Positions 15,554-24,470 are shown, counted from the first letter of the stretch. The stretch: 35,355 nucleotides of DNA from Betaproteobacteria bacterium (GCA_021298815.1 JAJTHE010000117.1:1-35355); one strand, 5' to 3'. Numbers and translations: made by a program. Notes: a model not told the origin generated them from the sequence alone.

Positions 15554-17619
15554 GCGAGCGGCCGGCGCTGCCGTTGCTGGAGGTCGAAGGCCTGCGCACC
15601 TGGGTCGATGGCGGCACCTCGATCGTGCGCGCCGTCGATGCGGTGGGCCTGGTGCTCGGGCGTGGAGAGACCCTCGCGCTGCTCGGCGAATCCGGCTGCG
15701 GCAAGTCGATGACCGCGCTGTCGGTGACCCGCCTGCTGCCCGATGCCGCGGAGGTGGTGGCCGGCACGGTGCGGCTGGAGGGCAGCGACCTGCTCGAGCT
15801 GCCGGAGAAGGCGATGCGCGACGTGCGCGGCGCGCGCATCGGCATGATCTTCCAGGAGCCGATGCTGTCGCTCAACCCGGTGATGCGCATCGGTGCCCAG
15901 GTGGAGGAGGCGCTGCACCGGCATCGGCGCGGCGCGGCACAGGACGGCGCCATGCCACGCGCGCGCGCGCTGGCGCTGCTGCAGGCGGTGGGCATCCCCG
16001 ATGCCGAGCGGCGGCTGGACGAGTATCCGTTCCAGTTGTCCGGCGGGATGCGCCAGCGCGTGATGATCGCGCTGGCACTGGCCTGCGATCCCGAACTCCT
16101 GATCGGCGACGAACCCACCACCGCGCTCGACGTGACGATCCAGGCGCAGGTGCTCGACCTGCTGCGCGGGCTGCAGCGCAGCCGCGGCATGGCGATGCTG
16201 CTGATCACCCATGACCTGGGCGTGGTCGCGCAGACCGCGCAGCGGGTCGCGGTGATGTATGCCGGAGAGATCGTCGAGGTGGCGCCGGTCGATGCGTTCC
16301 TGCACGGTCCGGCGCATCCCTATTCGCGCAAGCTGTTCGATTCGCTACCCGAGCGCGGCCGCCGCGATGCCCCGCTGGCGGTGATCCGCGGCAGCGTTCC
16401 GGCGCTCGATGGCGGGTTCACCGGTTGCCGGTTCGCCGAGCGCTGCGACCATGCGTTCGAGCCCTGCCGCAGGTCGGCACCCTCGCTGGTGCAGCTTTCC
16501 GAGGCACGGCAGGTCCGCTGCTTCCTGCACGATCCCGCCGTGGCCGGGGCGAAGGTGCCGTCGCCGGCTGCGCCAACGGCGCCCGCCGCGCCGGTCGGGC
16601 CGGTCCCTGACCCGGGCGCGCAGCAGGGCCTGGCGCCTGCGCTGCTGGTGGCACGCGACCTGCAGGTCCATTTCCCGCTGCGCGGCGGGCTGCTGCGCCG
16701 TGCGCGCGGCGCGGTGCGTGCAGTCGACGGCGTATCCCTGGAACTCGCGCGCGGGCGCACGCTCGCGCTGGTCGGCGAGTCGGGTTGCGGCAAGACGACG
16801 GTCGGCAAGGCGCTGCTGCGGCTGGTCGAACCGACCGGCGGCACGCTCTCGTTCGACGGGCAGGACCTGCGCAGCCTGGGTCGCGCCCATCTGCGTCCGC
16901 TGCGCGCCCGCATGCAGATCGTGTTCCAGGATCCGTATGCGTCGCTCAACCCGCGCATCCGCATCGGCGATGCGCTCGACGAGGGCATGCGATCCCTGCG
17001 CCCGGAATGGAACGCCGCCGAACGCGCGCAGCGCATCCTGCGGCTGCTGGAGCAGGTGGGCCTGCCCGCGGAGGCGCGGCTGCGTTTCCCGCACCAGTTC
17101 TCCGGCGGCCAGCGGCAGCGGATCGCGATCGCGCGCGCGCTGTCGGTCGAGCCGCAGCTGGTCGTGTGCGATGAGCCGACCAGCGCGCTCGACGTGTCGG
17201 TGCAGGCGCAGATCCTGAACCTGCTGCGCAGCCTGCAGCAGCAGATGCAGCTCTCCTACCTGTTCATCACCCACAACCTGGGCGTGGTGGAGGTCGTCGC
17301 CGACGATATCGCGGTGATGTACCTCGGGCGGATCGTCGAACGGGGACCGGTGCGCGCGGTGCTGTCCTCGCCGGCCCATCCGTACACCTGTGCGCTGCTG
17401 GCCGCGGTGCCGCGCATCGAGCGCAGCGGCGCTCCCGACGGGCAGACGTTGCCCGGCGATCCGCCCTCGCCGGTCGATCCGCCGGCCGGTTGCCATTTCC
17501 GCCAGCGTTGTCCGCGGGCGATGGCGATCTGCGCGCAGCGCTATCCGGATCCGGCGTCGTTGCCGGACGGCCGGGCCGTCGCCTGCCATCTGCATCCGGC
17601 AGTGCCGGCAGGCCGCTGA
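15550..17619 (+). CDS. Peptide ABC transporter ATP-binding protein, two fused ABC domains (YejF-like)
   Basis: This protein energises the importer. The 689-residue product holds two complete ATPase domains in one chain. Domain 1 has Walker A GESGCGKS (46-53), signature LSGGM (163-167) and Walker B ending DE (187-188). Domain 2 has Walker A GESGCGKT (409-416), signature FSGGQ (from 517) and DE (541-542). Each is followed by an oligopeptide-type C-terminal extension with four cysteines, near 295-330 and near the C-terminus. The fusion replaces separate DppD and DppF subunits, as in E. coli YejF. The ATG overlaps the permease stop (ATGA). The reading frame extends far upstream, but that is shadow over the permeases. 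Confidence 0.94.
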   Translation: MSERPALPLLEVEGLRTWVDGGTSIVRAVDAVGLVLGRGETLALLGESGCGKSMTALSVTRLLPDAAEVVAGTVRLEGSDLLELPEKAMRDVRGARIGMIFQEPMLSLNPVMRIGAQVEEALHRHRRGAAQDGAMPRARALALLQAVGIPDAERRLDEYPFQLSGGMRQRVMIALALACDPELLIGDEPTTALDVTIQAQVLDLLRGLQRSRGMAMLLITHDLGVVAQTAQRVAVMYAGEIVEVAPVDAFLHGPAHPYSRKLFDSLPERGRRDAPLAVIRGSVPALDGGFTGCRFAERCDHAFEPCRRSAPSLVQLSEARQVRCFLHDPAVAGAKVPSPAAPTAPAAPVGPVPDPGAQQGLAPALLVARDLQVHFPLRGGLLRRARGAVRAVDGVSLELARGRTLALVGESGCGKTTVGKALLRLVEPTGGTLSFDGQDLRSLGRAHLRPLRARMQIVFQDPYASLNPRIRIGDALDEGMRSLRPEWNAAERAQRILRLLEQVGLPAEARLRFPHQFSGGQRQRIAIARALSVEPQLVVCDEPTSALDVSVQAQILNLLRSLQQQMQLSYLFITHNLGVVEVVADDIAVMYLGRIVERGPVRAVLSSPAHPYTCALLAAVPRIERSGAPDGQTLPGDPPSPVDPPAGCHFRQRCPRAMAICAQRYPDPASLPDGRAVACHLHPAVPAGR

Positions 17620-17638
17620 GCGGCGGCCCCCGGCCAGT

Positions 17639-17657
17639 GCCCGGCGGCCTGCCGGGC
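17639..17657. terminator. Hairpin between convergent ABC operon and mltD
   Basis: A 7-bp stem GCCCGGC / GCCGGGC with loop GGCCT sits in the 45-bp convergent gap. Neither side has a T-run. It may serve as a bidirectional end signal, but support is modest. Confidence 0.35.
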
Positions 17658-17664
17658 GCATGGG

Positions 17665-19260
17665 TCAGCGTTGCTGGCTCTTGCCGGCGGCGACGACGGT
17701 CGGACGCGCCGGCGGGGTCGGCTGCGCGGCCTTGCGGGGCGCGTTCGCCGCCGTCCGCTTCGGTTCTGCCGCCTTGCGGGCGGCAGACTGCGCAGGGGGA
17801 CGCGTCCCCGCAGCGGCGACCGGACGCGGCCGCTGGCGGCTGGCGGCCGCCGGCGCGCCGGAGGCCACCGGCACTCGCCCGCCGTTGGCAGCGGTACGCG
17901 CGGCGGGGCGTTCCACCGGCTCCTGGTACTGCGCCGCTGCGCCGGTCGGGATCAGCAGGTCGACGTCGCCCGCGGCAACGCGCACCCTGGCCGGCATGTC
18001 GTTCGCCCGGCGCAGGGATGCGACGGTGACACCGTTGTGCTTGGCGATCTGGTCGAGCGGCTCGCCGGCGCGCGGCGTGTAGATACGGATCGAGGCCAGC
18101 GCACGGTCGCCGAGGTCGCGCAGCCCTGCGGCGAACTGGTTCATCCGGTCGAGCGGCAGCAGCAGCGTCGGCAGCTTGTTGACGTTGATCACAGACCGGT
18201 TGTGCGCCGGGTTGAGGGCGACGAATTCCTCGACCGTCATGCCGGCGAGCTTCGCTGCGACCTTGACGTCCATGTGCTGGCCGACCTGGACGGTGCCGAA
18301 GAAGGGCTCGTTCGGGACGTCGGCCAGCGTCATGTTGTACTGCTGCGGGTTGGCGATGATGTTCTTCACCGCCTGCAGCTTCGGCACGTAGGCCCGCGTC
18401 TCGGCGGGAAGCTGCAGGCTGCTGAAGTCGACCCGCTCGCCGCGCAGCGCGTTGCGCGCGATCGCCCGCTGCACGCAGCCTTCGCCGCAGTTGTAGGCGG
18501 CCAGCGCGAGGTCCCAGCTGCCGAACATGTCGTACAGCTTCTGCAGGTAGTCGAGCGCCGCCTCGGTGGACAGCAGGATGTCGCGCCGGCCGTCGAGCCA
18601 GGCGTTCTGGCGCAGCCCGAAGTTGAGGCCGGTCGACGGGATGAACTGCCACATGCCGGCGGCGCGTGCCGAGGACACCGCCACCGGGTTGAAGGCGCTC
18701 TCGATGATCGGCAGCAGCGCGAGTTCGGCCGGCATGCCGCGGCGCTCGACCACCTCGACGATGTGGAACAGGTAGCGCCGGCTGCGCTCGACCACCCGGC
18801 GCAGGTGCTCGGGGCGGTTCGCGTAGAAGTCTTCTTCCTGGCGCACCGCGGGGTGGACCAGGTCGGGCATGCCGAAGCCGTTGCGCAGGCGCGTCCACAG
18901 GCTGGCCGGGGGCCGCGTCAGGTCGGCGGCCGGCACCAGGTTCAGCTCGGTGACCCGCGCCGGCGACAGGCCTGCGCCACCGCCGTCGACCTGGCTGCCG
19001 AGGGCGGACAGGTCGGGGGCATCACCCACGAGGGCCGGCTGGATCAGCTCGACGCGTCCGGTCGACGGGTCGGCCGGTTCCTCGGCGCTGCAGACGGAGG
19101 AGGAGACGAGCAGCAGCGCGCCCACGGTACCGGCACGGCGCAGGACGCGGGTCGTACCGTGAACCAGCGCGCGGGCAGTGCTGCGGAACAAGGCGGGGGC
19201 GGGTCTGCGGGGGGAAGGCAGGCAAGCCGGCAGTGCAATCAGGGGGTCACGGACAGCCAT
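17665..19260 (-). CDS. mltD: Membrane-bound lytic murein transglycosylase D (MltD-like), LysM domain
   Basis: Lytic transglycosylases cleave the glycan backbone of peptidoglycan to give 1,6-anhydromuramyl ends. The 531-residue product has an N-terminal export signal (hydrophobic core about 45-53, GALLLVSSS). The SLT domain has catalytic Glu187 (LPIIESAFNP), followed by AAGMWQFIPSTG and ALAAYNCGEG. One clear LysM-like repeat lies at about 392-438. The last 90 residues are rich in Ala, Pro and Arg, a low-complexity tail. The ATG at 19260 was chosen over the GTG at 19299 because GGATGG lies upstream; the signal is long either way. The Cys in SSVCSA is not a standard lipobox. gloB lies upstream on the same strand, as in E. 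coli. Confidence 0.92.
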   Translation of the reverse strand: MAVRDPLIALPACLPSPRRPAPALFRSTARALVHGTTRVLRRAGTVGALLLVSSSVCSAEEPADPSTGRVELIQPALVGDAPDLSALGSQVDGGGAGLSPARVTELNLVPAADLTRPPASLWTRLRNGFGMPDLVHPAVRQEEDFYANRPEHLRRVVERSRRYLFHIVEVVERRGMPAELALLPIIESAFNPVAVSSARAAGMWQFIPSTGLNFGLRQNAWLDGRRDILLSTEAALDYLQKLYDMFGSWDLALAAYNCGEGCVQRAIARNALRGERVDFSSLQLPAETRAYVPKLQAVKNIIANPQQYNMTLADVPNEPFFGTVQVGQHMDVKVAAKLAGMTVEEFVALNPAHNRSVINVNKLPTLLLPLDRMNQFAAGLRDLGDRALASIRIYTPRAGEPLDQIAKHNGVTVASLRRANDMPARVRVAAGDVDLLIPTGAAAQYQEPVERPAARTAANGGRVPVASGAPAAASRQRPRPVAAAGTRPPAQSAARKAAEPKRTAANAPRKAAQPTPPARPTVVAAGKSQQR

Positions 19261-19387
19261 CGATCGGTGCCATCCGGCGGCGCGATGGCGCAGGGCCACC
19301 GGGCTGCGACGTCAGATCATCGCATCAGGGGGCATTGCGCTTCGAAGTGCAATATCGCACACGGCCGGACATGAAAAAGGAAGGCCC

Positions 19388-19416
19388 AGCTTAGTCGCGG
19401 CAGGCAGTTGCGTCAA
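19388..19416 (-). promoter_or_regulatory. Possible promoter of mltD
   Basis: On the minus strand TTGACG (19416-19411) is followed after 17 bp by TAAGCT (19393-19388). The -35 is good and the -10 matches only at three positions. It lies about 130 bp upstream of the mltD ATG, in a less GC-rich stretch. Confidence 0.4.
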
Positions 19417-19474
19417 GCGCGGCGCGTGCGGGGCGATGGGCTATCTGTCTGATTATCATGGAATATGTTGACAA

Positions 19475-19504
19475 GCCGGATCGACTGTGACAAGTCGATC
19501 CGGC
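19475..19504 (-). terminator. 12-bp inverted repeat downstream of gloB
   Basis: A perfect 12-bp stem GCCGGATCGACT / AGTCGATCCGGC encloses a 6-nt loop, 26 bp past the gloB stop. On the gloB strand it is followed by TTGTC, only a weak T signal. It is probably a terminator for gloB, though an operator-like palindrome ahead of mltD is also possible. Confidence 0.55.
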
Positions 19505-19529
19505 GGTCGACGACCGGCTCGGCGATCGC

Positions 19530-20366
19530 TCAGAACGTGTTCTTCCAGGCGCGCAGTTCGGCGAATACCTCCACCGCGTCCGCCAGCGGCCGTCCTGCAT
19601 GTGCCGCGGCGCTGCCGGCAACCGCCGGCTGCGCGCAGCGCAGGAACGGATTGGTCGCGCGCTCGGTGTCTATCCGCGACGGCAGCGAGGGCCTGCCGGC
19701 TGCGCGCAGCCGTTCGACTTCCGCGGCCCAGGCCTCGATCGCGGCGTTGCCCGGCTCGACCGCGCGCGCGAAGGCGATGTTCGCCGCGGTGTACTCGTGG
19801 CCGCAGTAGACCCGCGTGTCGCCGGGCAGGGCCGCCAGCCGGTCGAGCGAGGCGGACATCTGCGGCGGCGTGCCCTCGAACATGCGCCCGCAGCCCACCG
19901 AGAAGAGGGTGTCGCCGGAGAACAGGAGGCCGTGCCCATGGTAGGCGACATGGCTGGAGGTGTGCCCGGGCACTTCGAGCACGTCGAAGGCCAGGCGGGT
20001 CGTGCCCAGGCCTTCGAGCACCACCCGGTCGCCGTCGGCCACGCGCACGGTGGCTTCGGTGATGCGCGGATCGGCAGGACCCCAGACCGGCATCGGGCCG
20101 AGCGCGCGCACCAGGTCGGCCACGCCGCCGATGTGGTCGGCATGATGGTGCGTCAGCAGGATGCCGGCGAGCGCGAGGCCGTCCGCGTCCAGCGCGGCCA
20201 GCACCGGTGCCGACTCTCCGGGATCGACCACCACCGCGCGGCTGCCGGCGCGGATGCACCAAATGTAGTTATCCTTGAACGCGTCGATCGGCTCGATCGA
20301 GACGCCGTCCGGCAGGGTCGTCGGGACGGGCGTGCGCGCGGCATGCGGTGGGGCCGAGGGGGTCAT
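19530..20366 (-). CDS. gloB: Hydroxyacylglutathione hydrolase (glyoxalase II)
   Basis: Glyoxalase II hydrolyses S-D-lactoylglutathione to D-lactate and glutathione, the second step of methylglyoxal detoxification. The 278-residue product is a metallo-beta-lactamase-fold enzyme. The metal motif is THHHADH (72-78), followed by His in VPGHTSSH, Asp in FSGDTLF and His in YCGHEYT. The glutathione-binding C-terminal region ends [11 protein letters not shown]. The N-terminus carries about 18 extra residues before the typical [13 protein letters not shown] core, so the start could be slightly downstream. It is divergent from a yafS-like gene and upstream of mltD, as in E. coli. Confidence 0.95.
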   Translation of the reverse strand: MTPSAPPHAARTPVPTTLPDGVSIEPIDAFKDNYIWCIRAGSRAVVVDPGESAPVLAALDADGLALAGILLTHHHADHIGGVADLVRALGPMPVWGPADPRITEATVRVADGDRVVLEGLGTTRLAFDVLEVPGHTSSHVAYHGHGLLFSGDTLFSVGCGRMFEGTPPQMSASLDRLAALPGDTRVYCGHEYTAANIAFARAVEPGNAAIEAWAAEVERLRAAGRPSLPSRIDTERATNPFLRCAQPAVAGSAAAHAGRPLADAVEVFAELRAWKNTF

Positions 20367-20386
20367 GAGGGTGCTCCGGGTCGGGG

Positions 20387-21217
20387 ATGGCGGTTCGTGT
20401 CGAACGGATGGAGATGAAGGTGGAGATGTTAAACGCAGAGCCGGCTGCCCCGGGCGCGCCGAATGCCGACTGGCTCGCCACGCCGCTGGGCGGCTACCTG
20501 GTCGAACAGGAGCAGCGCTTCTTCGACGCGGCGGTGGTCGACCTGTTCGGCTACAACGCGATCCAGGTCGGCCTGCCCCATGTCGACCTGCTGCGTGCCA
20601 GCCGCATGACGCTGCGCACGCGCGCCGCGCCGATCGCGCCGGCCGGACTGCGCACCGACTACACCGCGCTGCCGATCGCCGCCAACGTGGTCGACCTGGT
20701 CGTCCTGCCCCATGTGCTCGAGTTCAGCCTGCATCCGCACCAGATCCTGCGCGAGGTCGAGCGCGTGCTGATGCCCGACGGCCACCTGCTGATCGCCGGC
20801 CTGAATCCCTGGAGCCTGTGGGGTATCCGGCGCACGCTGGCCGGTGGCGGCGGCGAGTTCCCCTGGCAGGGCGAGTACATCAGCCTGCTGCAGCTGAAGG
20901 ACTGGCTGGCGCTGCTCGGCTTCGAGGTGACCGCGGGCCGGATGGCCTGCTACGCGCCCCCGTGCAGGCAGCAGAAGTGGCTGCGCCGCTGCGGCTTCAT
21001 GGAGGCGGCCGGCAACCGCTGGTGGCCGTTCGCCGGTGGCGTGTATTTCCTGCAGGCGGTCAAGCGCGTGGTCGGCATGCGGGTGATCCAGCCGCGCTGG
21101 TCCGAGCGGCGCCGGGTGAAGCCTGCGCTGGCCGTGGTGCCGCGCCGCGTCCGCCAGCCAGACGCCGCCGCCGCGCGCACCGCCTGCCACGATACGGACC
21201 ACACATCGAAAGCCTGA
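20387..21217 (+). CDS. SAM-dependent methyltransferase-like protein (YafS family)
   Basis: The 276-residue product looks like a class I methyltransferase of the YafS type. Its position between gloB and rnhA-dnaQ is that of E. coli yafS. The segment [19 protein letters not shown] matches the region around motifs II-III, and [20 protein letters not shown] matches the post-motif strand. The usual GxGxG glycine motif is absent; in its place is [18 protein letters not shown]. Substrate and activity are unknown. Several in-frame ATGs occur (20387, 20408, 20414, 20426) and none has an ideal Shine-Dalgarno, so the start is uncertain. The C-terminus is basic and Ala-rich. rnhA starts 5 bp after the stop, so they are probably co-transcribed. 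Confidence 0.82.
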   Translation: MAVRVERMEMKVEMLNAEPAAPGAPNADWLATPLGGYLVEQEQRFFDAAVVDLFGYNAIQVGLPHVDLLRASRMTLRTRAAPIAPAGLRTDYTALPIAANVVDLVVLPHVLEFSLHPHQILREVERVLMPDGHLLIAGLNPWSLWGIRRTLAGGGGEFPWQGEYISLLQLKDWLALLGFEVTAGRMACYAPPCRQQKWLRRCGFMEAAGNRWWPFAGGVYFLQAVKRVVGMRVIQPRWSERRRVKPALAVVPRRVRQPDAAAARTACHDTDHTSKA

Positions 21218-21222
21218 GAAAC

Positions 21223-21720
21223 ATGCAGAACACAGCACCGGCCGCGCCGGACGGCGGCGAAGGCGCCGCGGTCGACAATGACCAGCCGATCGACATCTTT
21301 ACCGACGGTGCCTGCAAGGGCAATCCGGGCGCGGGCGGCTGGGGGGCGCTGCTGCGCCGCGGCAGCCACGAGAAGGAACTGTTCGGCGGAGAGCCGCACA
21401 CCACCAACAACCGGATGGAACTGCTGGCGGTGATCCGCGCGCTGGAAGCGCTGACCCGGCCCTCGCGCGTGCGCGTGCACACCGACTCGCAGTACGTGCA
21501 GCAGGGCATCAGCAGCTGGATCCACGGATGGAAGCGCAAGAACTGGCGCACGGCGGCCGGGGCGCCGGTGAAGAACGTCGACCTCTGGAAGGCGCTGGAC
21601 GAAGCGGCGGCCCGCCACGAGATCGAATGGCTCTGGGTGCGCGGGCATGCCGGCCATCCGGGCAACGAGCGCGCCGATGCGCTGGCCAACCGCGGCGTGT
21701 CCGCGTCCTCCGGACGCTGA
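21223..21720 (+). CDS. rnhA: Ribonuclease HI
   Basis: RNase HI cleaves the RNA strand of RNA-DNA hybrids, removing R-loops and primers. The 165-residue product contains the four acidic active-site residues Asp28 ([11 protein letters not shown]), Glu66 (NNRMELLAV), Asp88 (HTDSQYV) and Asp152 (GNERADALA), plus His142 in [11 protein letters not shown]. All are offset by 18 from E. coli because of an Ala/Gly/Asp-rich N-terminal extension. The basic loop GWKRKNWRT is present. It lies between the yafS-like gene and dnaQ, 12 bp before the latter, on the same strand. In E. coli rnhA and dnaQ are divergent, so the co-directional layout differs. Confidence 0.97.
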   Translation: MQNTAPAAPDGGEGAAVDNDQPIDIFTDGACKGNPGAGGWGALLRRGSHEKELFGGEPHTTNNRMELLAVIRALEALTRPSRVRVHTDSQYVQQGISSWIHGWKRKNWRTAAGAPVKNVDLWKALDEAAARHEIEWLWVRGHAGHPGNERADALANRGVSASSGR

Positions 21721-21732
21721 ACGGGGATCGCC

Positions 21733-22494
21733 ATGCGCAGCATACGGCAGGTGGCCCTGGACACCGAGACCACGGGCCTGGACGTCAAGCTCGGCAACCG
21801 CGTGATCGAGGTCGCGGCGGTCGAGATCGTGAACCGCCAGTTGAGCGGCGTGTACTTCCATCGCTACGTGAACGCCGGGCGCGACAGCGAGCCGGGTGCG
21901 CTCGAGGTGCACGGACTGACCACCGAGTTCCTGGCCGACAAGCCGCGCTTCCCGGAGATCGCGCGCGACCTGGTCGGGTTCATCGATGGCGCCGAACTGA
22001 TCATCCACAACGCAGCGTTCGACATCGAGTTCCTCAATGCCGAGCTGGCGCTGGCCGGGCTCGAGCCGCTGACCCGCTACTGCGGCCCGGTGATCGACAG
22101 CCTGCTGCTCGCGCGCGAGCTGCGGCCCGGCAAGCGCAACAACCTCGACGCGCTGTGCGAGGCCTATGCGATCGACCGCAGCGGGCGGGTGCGCCACGGC
22201 GCGCTGATCGACACCCGGCTGCTCGCCCAGGTCTACCTCGCGATGACCCGCGGCCAGGACCGGCTGGTGATCGATGCCGCGCCGGCCGACCGGCTCGCCG
22301 CGGGCAGCGATGCCGTGCTGTCCACGCTGTCGCTGCCGGTGATCCTCGCCGATGCCGACGAGGCCGCGGCGCACGAGGCGCGGCTGGACGCGATCGACAA
22401 GGCCGCGCGCGGCGTGTCGCTGTGGCGGCAGGCGGGCGCCGCAGCCGGGGAGGGCACCGCGTCCGCCGGCACCTCCGCCGCCACGTCCACATGA
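21733..22494 (+). CDS. dnaQ: DNA polymerase III epsilon subunit (3'-5' proofreading exonuclease)
   Basis: Epsilon proofreads for the replicative polymerase. The 253-residue product begins with the DEDDh exonuclease fold: Asp10 and Glu12 in ALDTETTGL, then IIHNAAFDIEFLN, then HGALIDTRLLAQVYL. The segment PGKRNNLDALCEAYAID is also family-typical. The C-terminal part (about 190-253) is less conserved, contains LSLPVILADADEAAAHEARLD, and ends in a low-complexity Ala/Ser/Thr tail; in the family this region binds the polymerase subunit. GGGGA upstream serves the ATG. It is probably co-transcribed with rnhA. Confidence 0.96.
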   Translation: MRSIRQVALDTETTGLDVKLGNRVIEVAAVEIVNRQLSGVYFHRYVNAGRDSEPGALEVHGLTTEFLADKPRFPEIARDLVGFIDGAELIIHNAAFDIEFLNAELALAGLEPLTRYCGPVIDSLLLARELRPGKRNNLDALCEAYAIDRSGRVRHGALIDTRLLAQVYLAMTRGQDRLVIDAAPADRLAAGSDAVLSTLSLPVILADADEAAAHEARLDAIDKAARGVSLWRQAGAAAGEGTASAGTSAATST

Positions 22495-22527
22495 TCCTTC
22501 TTGCAGTTCCTGCCCGGGAGTCGTTGC

Positions 22528-23625
22528 ATGGGTGACCAGTATCCTGTCGTCAAGGTGGCCGCAGTCCAGGCCGCATCGGTGTTCCTCGATCGCGAAGGCT
22601 CGACCGAGAAGGCCTGCCGCCTGATCCGCGAGGCCGGCGCCAACGGCGCGCAGCTGATCGCATTCCCGGAGGGCTTCATCCCGGCGCATCCGATCTGGTA
22701 CCACCACCATCCGGCGACCGGAGCGCTGGCCAACCGGTTCGCGGTGGAACTGTTCAAGAACGCCGTCGAGATCCCCGGACCGGAGATCGCGGCCCTGGCC
22801 GCCGCGGCGGCCGATGCGCGCGCCTACGTGGTGATCGGCGTGTGCGAGAAGCTGCCGAAGACGCTCGGCACCCTGTTCAACACCCAGGTCTGGTTCGGGC
22901 CCGACGGCACGCTGCTCGGCAAGCACCAGAAGATCATGCCGACGGTGGGCGAACGGCTGGTGCATACCGGCGGCTTCGGCGACACCTTCGGTGCGGTGCA
23001 GACGCAGTTCGGGCCGGTGAGCGGCCTGATCTGCGGCGAGAACTCCAATCCGCTGGCCATCTTCGCGCTGACCGCCGAGCACACGCGCATCCACGTGATG
23101 AGCTGGCCGAACCACTTCCCGACCAGCGGCGACCCGCTGCGCAACCGGGTGGCGATCGATTCGCAGGCGTTCGCGCAGATGAGCAAGGCCTGGGTGATCT
23201 CCGCCTGCGGCACCGTCCACGAGGACACCATCCGCAAGCTCGAGGTCGGGCCGGAGGGCGAGAAGTTCCTGCGCAGCCCCGACTGCTGCGGCGGCAGCCT
23301 GATCGTGTCGCCGTACAGCCGTGTCGTTGCCGGGCCGATGGGGCCGGAGGAGGGGATCCTTTATGCCGAATGCAACCTGGAGGCCGGCATCAACATGAAG
23401 CTGCGCCACGACTTCGCCGGGCACTACAACCGTCCCGACATCTTCCAGCTGCATGTCAACCGGGAAGTCCCGCAGCTCTACACGGTGCATTCCGAGCCGG
23501 CCGCCGGTGCGCTGGAAGCCCCGAAGACCGGCCTGCGCGAGATCAGTCTCGCGCCGCCCGCGCTCGCGCAGCCGGCATCACCGCGTCCCGCGCTCGGCAT
23601 CCAGCCGCCTCCCGAGCCGGAGTGA
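22528..23625 (+). CDS. Nitrilase-family carbon-nitrogen hydrolase
   Basis: The nitrilase superfamily hydrolyses nitriles or amides using a Glu-Lys-Cys triad. The 365-residue product shows Glu48 (FPEGFIP), Lys135 (KHQKIMPT) and Cys169 (GLICGENSNPL). The CGEN variant places it with nitrilase-like enzymes rather than the CWEH aliphatic and aryl nitrilases. The length fits true nitrilases (350-370). The segment AHPIWYHHHP resembles the substrate-pocket region of arylacetonitrilase relatives. The last 40 residues are Pro/Ala-rich and probably disordered. The ATG at 22528 has GGGAG at 22516-22520; a TTG at 22501 was rejected. It lies 33 bp after dnaQ. The substrate is unknown. Confidence 0.87.
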   Translation: MGDQYPVVKVAAVQAASVFLDREGSTEKACRLIREAGANGAQLIAFPEGFIPAHPIWYHHHPATGALANRFAVELFKNAVEIPGPEIAALAAAAADARAYVVIGVCEKLPKTLGTLFNTQVWFGPDGTLLGKHQKIMPTVGERLVHTGGFGDTFGAVQTQFGPVSGLICGENSNPLAIFALTAEHTRIHVMSWPNHFPTSGDPLRNRVAIDSQAFAQMSKAWVISACGTVHEDTIRKLEVGPEGEKFLRSPDCCGGSLIVSPYSRVVAGPMGPEEGILYAECNLEAGINMKLRHDFAGHYNRPDIFQLHVNREVPQLYTVHSEPAAGALEAPKTGLREISLAPPALAQPASPRPALGIQPPPEPE

Positions 23626-23651
23626 CGATCGGGGTCTGAGCCTGTCATCGT

Positions 23652-24086
23652 TCAATCCTCGAGGAGGCCGCGGCCGCCGGAGCGGGCGCGCTTGATGGAG
23701 CCCTGCGCCTTCTTGTCGCTCAGGCGGCGCTCGCGTGCGCCGGCACCCGGGCGGGTCGCGATCCGGCGTTTCGGGCGGACGCAGGCGCGTGCGAGCAGTG
23801 CCAGCAGCCTGGCCATCGCGTCGTCGCGGTTCATCTGCTGGGTGCGGAAGCGCTGCGCGCTGATCAGGATGCGCTGGTCGAGCGTGGCCCGGCTGCCGGC
23901 GAGTGCGATCGCCCGGATACGCACTTCGTCGGGCAGGCCGGACCGGGTCAGGTCGCAGCTCAGTTCGACCGCGGTCGATACCTTGTTGACGTTCTGCCCG
24001 CCCGGGCCGGAGGCGCGCACGAAGCGCACCTCGATGCTCGCCGGTTCGAGGCCCACGCCGGGCGCGACCGGGATCAGGGCAGCCAT
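23652..24086 (-). CDS. arfB: Alternative ribosome-rescue factor ArfB (GGQ peptidyl-tRNA hydrolase)
   Basis: ArfB releases nascent chains from ribosomes stalled on non-stop mRNA. The 144-residue product matches E. coli ArfB in length. It has the catalytic motif SGPGGQNVNKVST and a C-terminal basic tail (RERRLSDKKAQGSIKRARSG) of the type that enters the empty mRNA channel. It lacks the stop-codon-recognition domains of RF1/RF2. The ATG at 24086 lies 11 nt after the stop of a ydcH-like gene on the same strand, so the two probably form an operon. It is convergent with the nitrilase gene (26-bp gap). Confidence 0.93.
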   Translation of the reverse strand: MAALIPVAPGVGLEPASIEVRFVRASGPGGQNVNKVSTAVELSCDLTRSGLPDEVRIRAIALAGSRATLDQRILISAQRFRTQQMNRDDAMARLLALLARACVRPKRRIATRPGAGARERRLSDKKAQGSIKRARSGGRGLLED

Positions 24087-24097
24087 CGCGCGCCCGC

Positions 24098-24304
24098 TCA
24101 GGCGCTGACGTCGGGATCGAGTTCGCGCCGCAGCAGCGCGATCTGGTCCTTCAGCAGCAGCTTGCGCTTCTTCAGCCGGCGCACCCGGATCTGGTCGACC
24201 GGCGCTTCCGCGAGCACGGCCTCGAGCAGGCGGTCCAGGTCGCGGTGCTCGGCTGCCAGTTCTTCGATGCGCGCGAGCAGCCGCGCCCGGTAGGGATCGC
24301 TCAT
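24098..24304 (-). CDS. YdcH-family (DUF465) small coiled-coil protein
   Basis: The 68-residue product is highly charged and helical. It resembles the DUF465/YdcH family, for example EHRDLDRLLEAV and the central RRLKKRKLLLKDQIALLRREL. Function in the family is unknown. No signal or membrane segment is present. The frame extends upstream of 24304, but that part has no family likeness and overlaps the divergent oxidoreductase leader. No clear Shine-Dalgarno is visible. It is upstream of arfB on the same strand. Confidence 0.82.
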   Translation of the reverse strand: MSDPYRARLLARIEELAAEHRDLDRLLEAVLAEAPVDQIRVRRLKKRKLLLKDQIALLRRELDPDVSA

Positions 24305-24470
24305 GGGTGTGGGAATGGCCGGGAAGGTGGCGCCGATGCCGGCGAAGCCACCGCGCAGGACTATACACCGCCGCCGCCGGTGCGCCGCGCGCCGGAAAGC
24401 TGCGGTGCATCGCTTATCATCCACCTTGCCGCCGGCGGCGCGCCGGGCGACGAACGATCGGAGGGTACGG

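Noticed and set aside
18869..19374. Rightward open frames over mltD 5' end
   Set aside because: They are antisense to the mltD signal and SLT regions and have Arg/Ala-rich composition without motifs.
20950..23490. Open frame of 846 codons opposite the yafS-like gene, rnhA, dnaQ and nitrilase
   Set aside because: It spans four real genes in antisense and has low-complexity composition.
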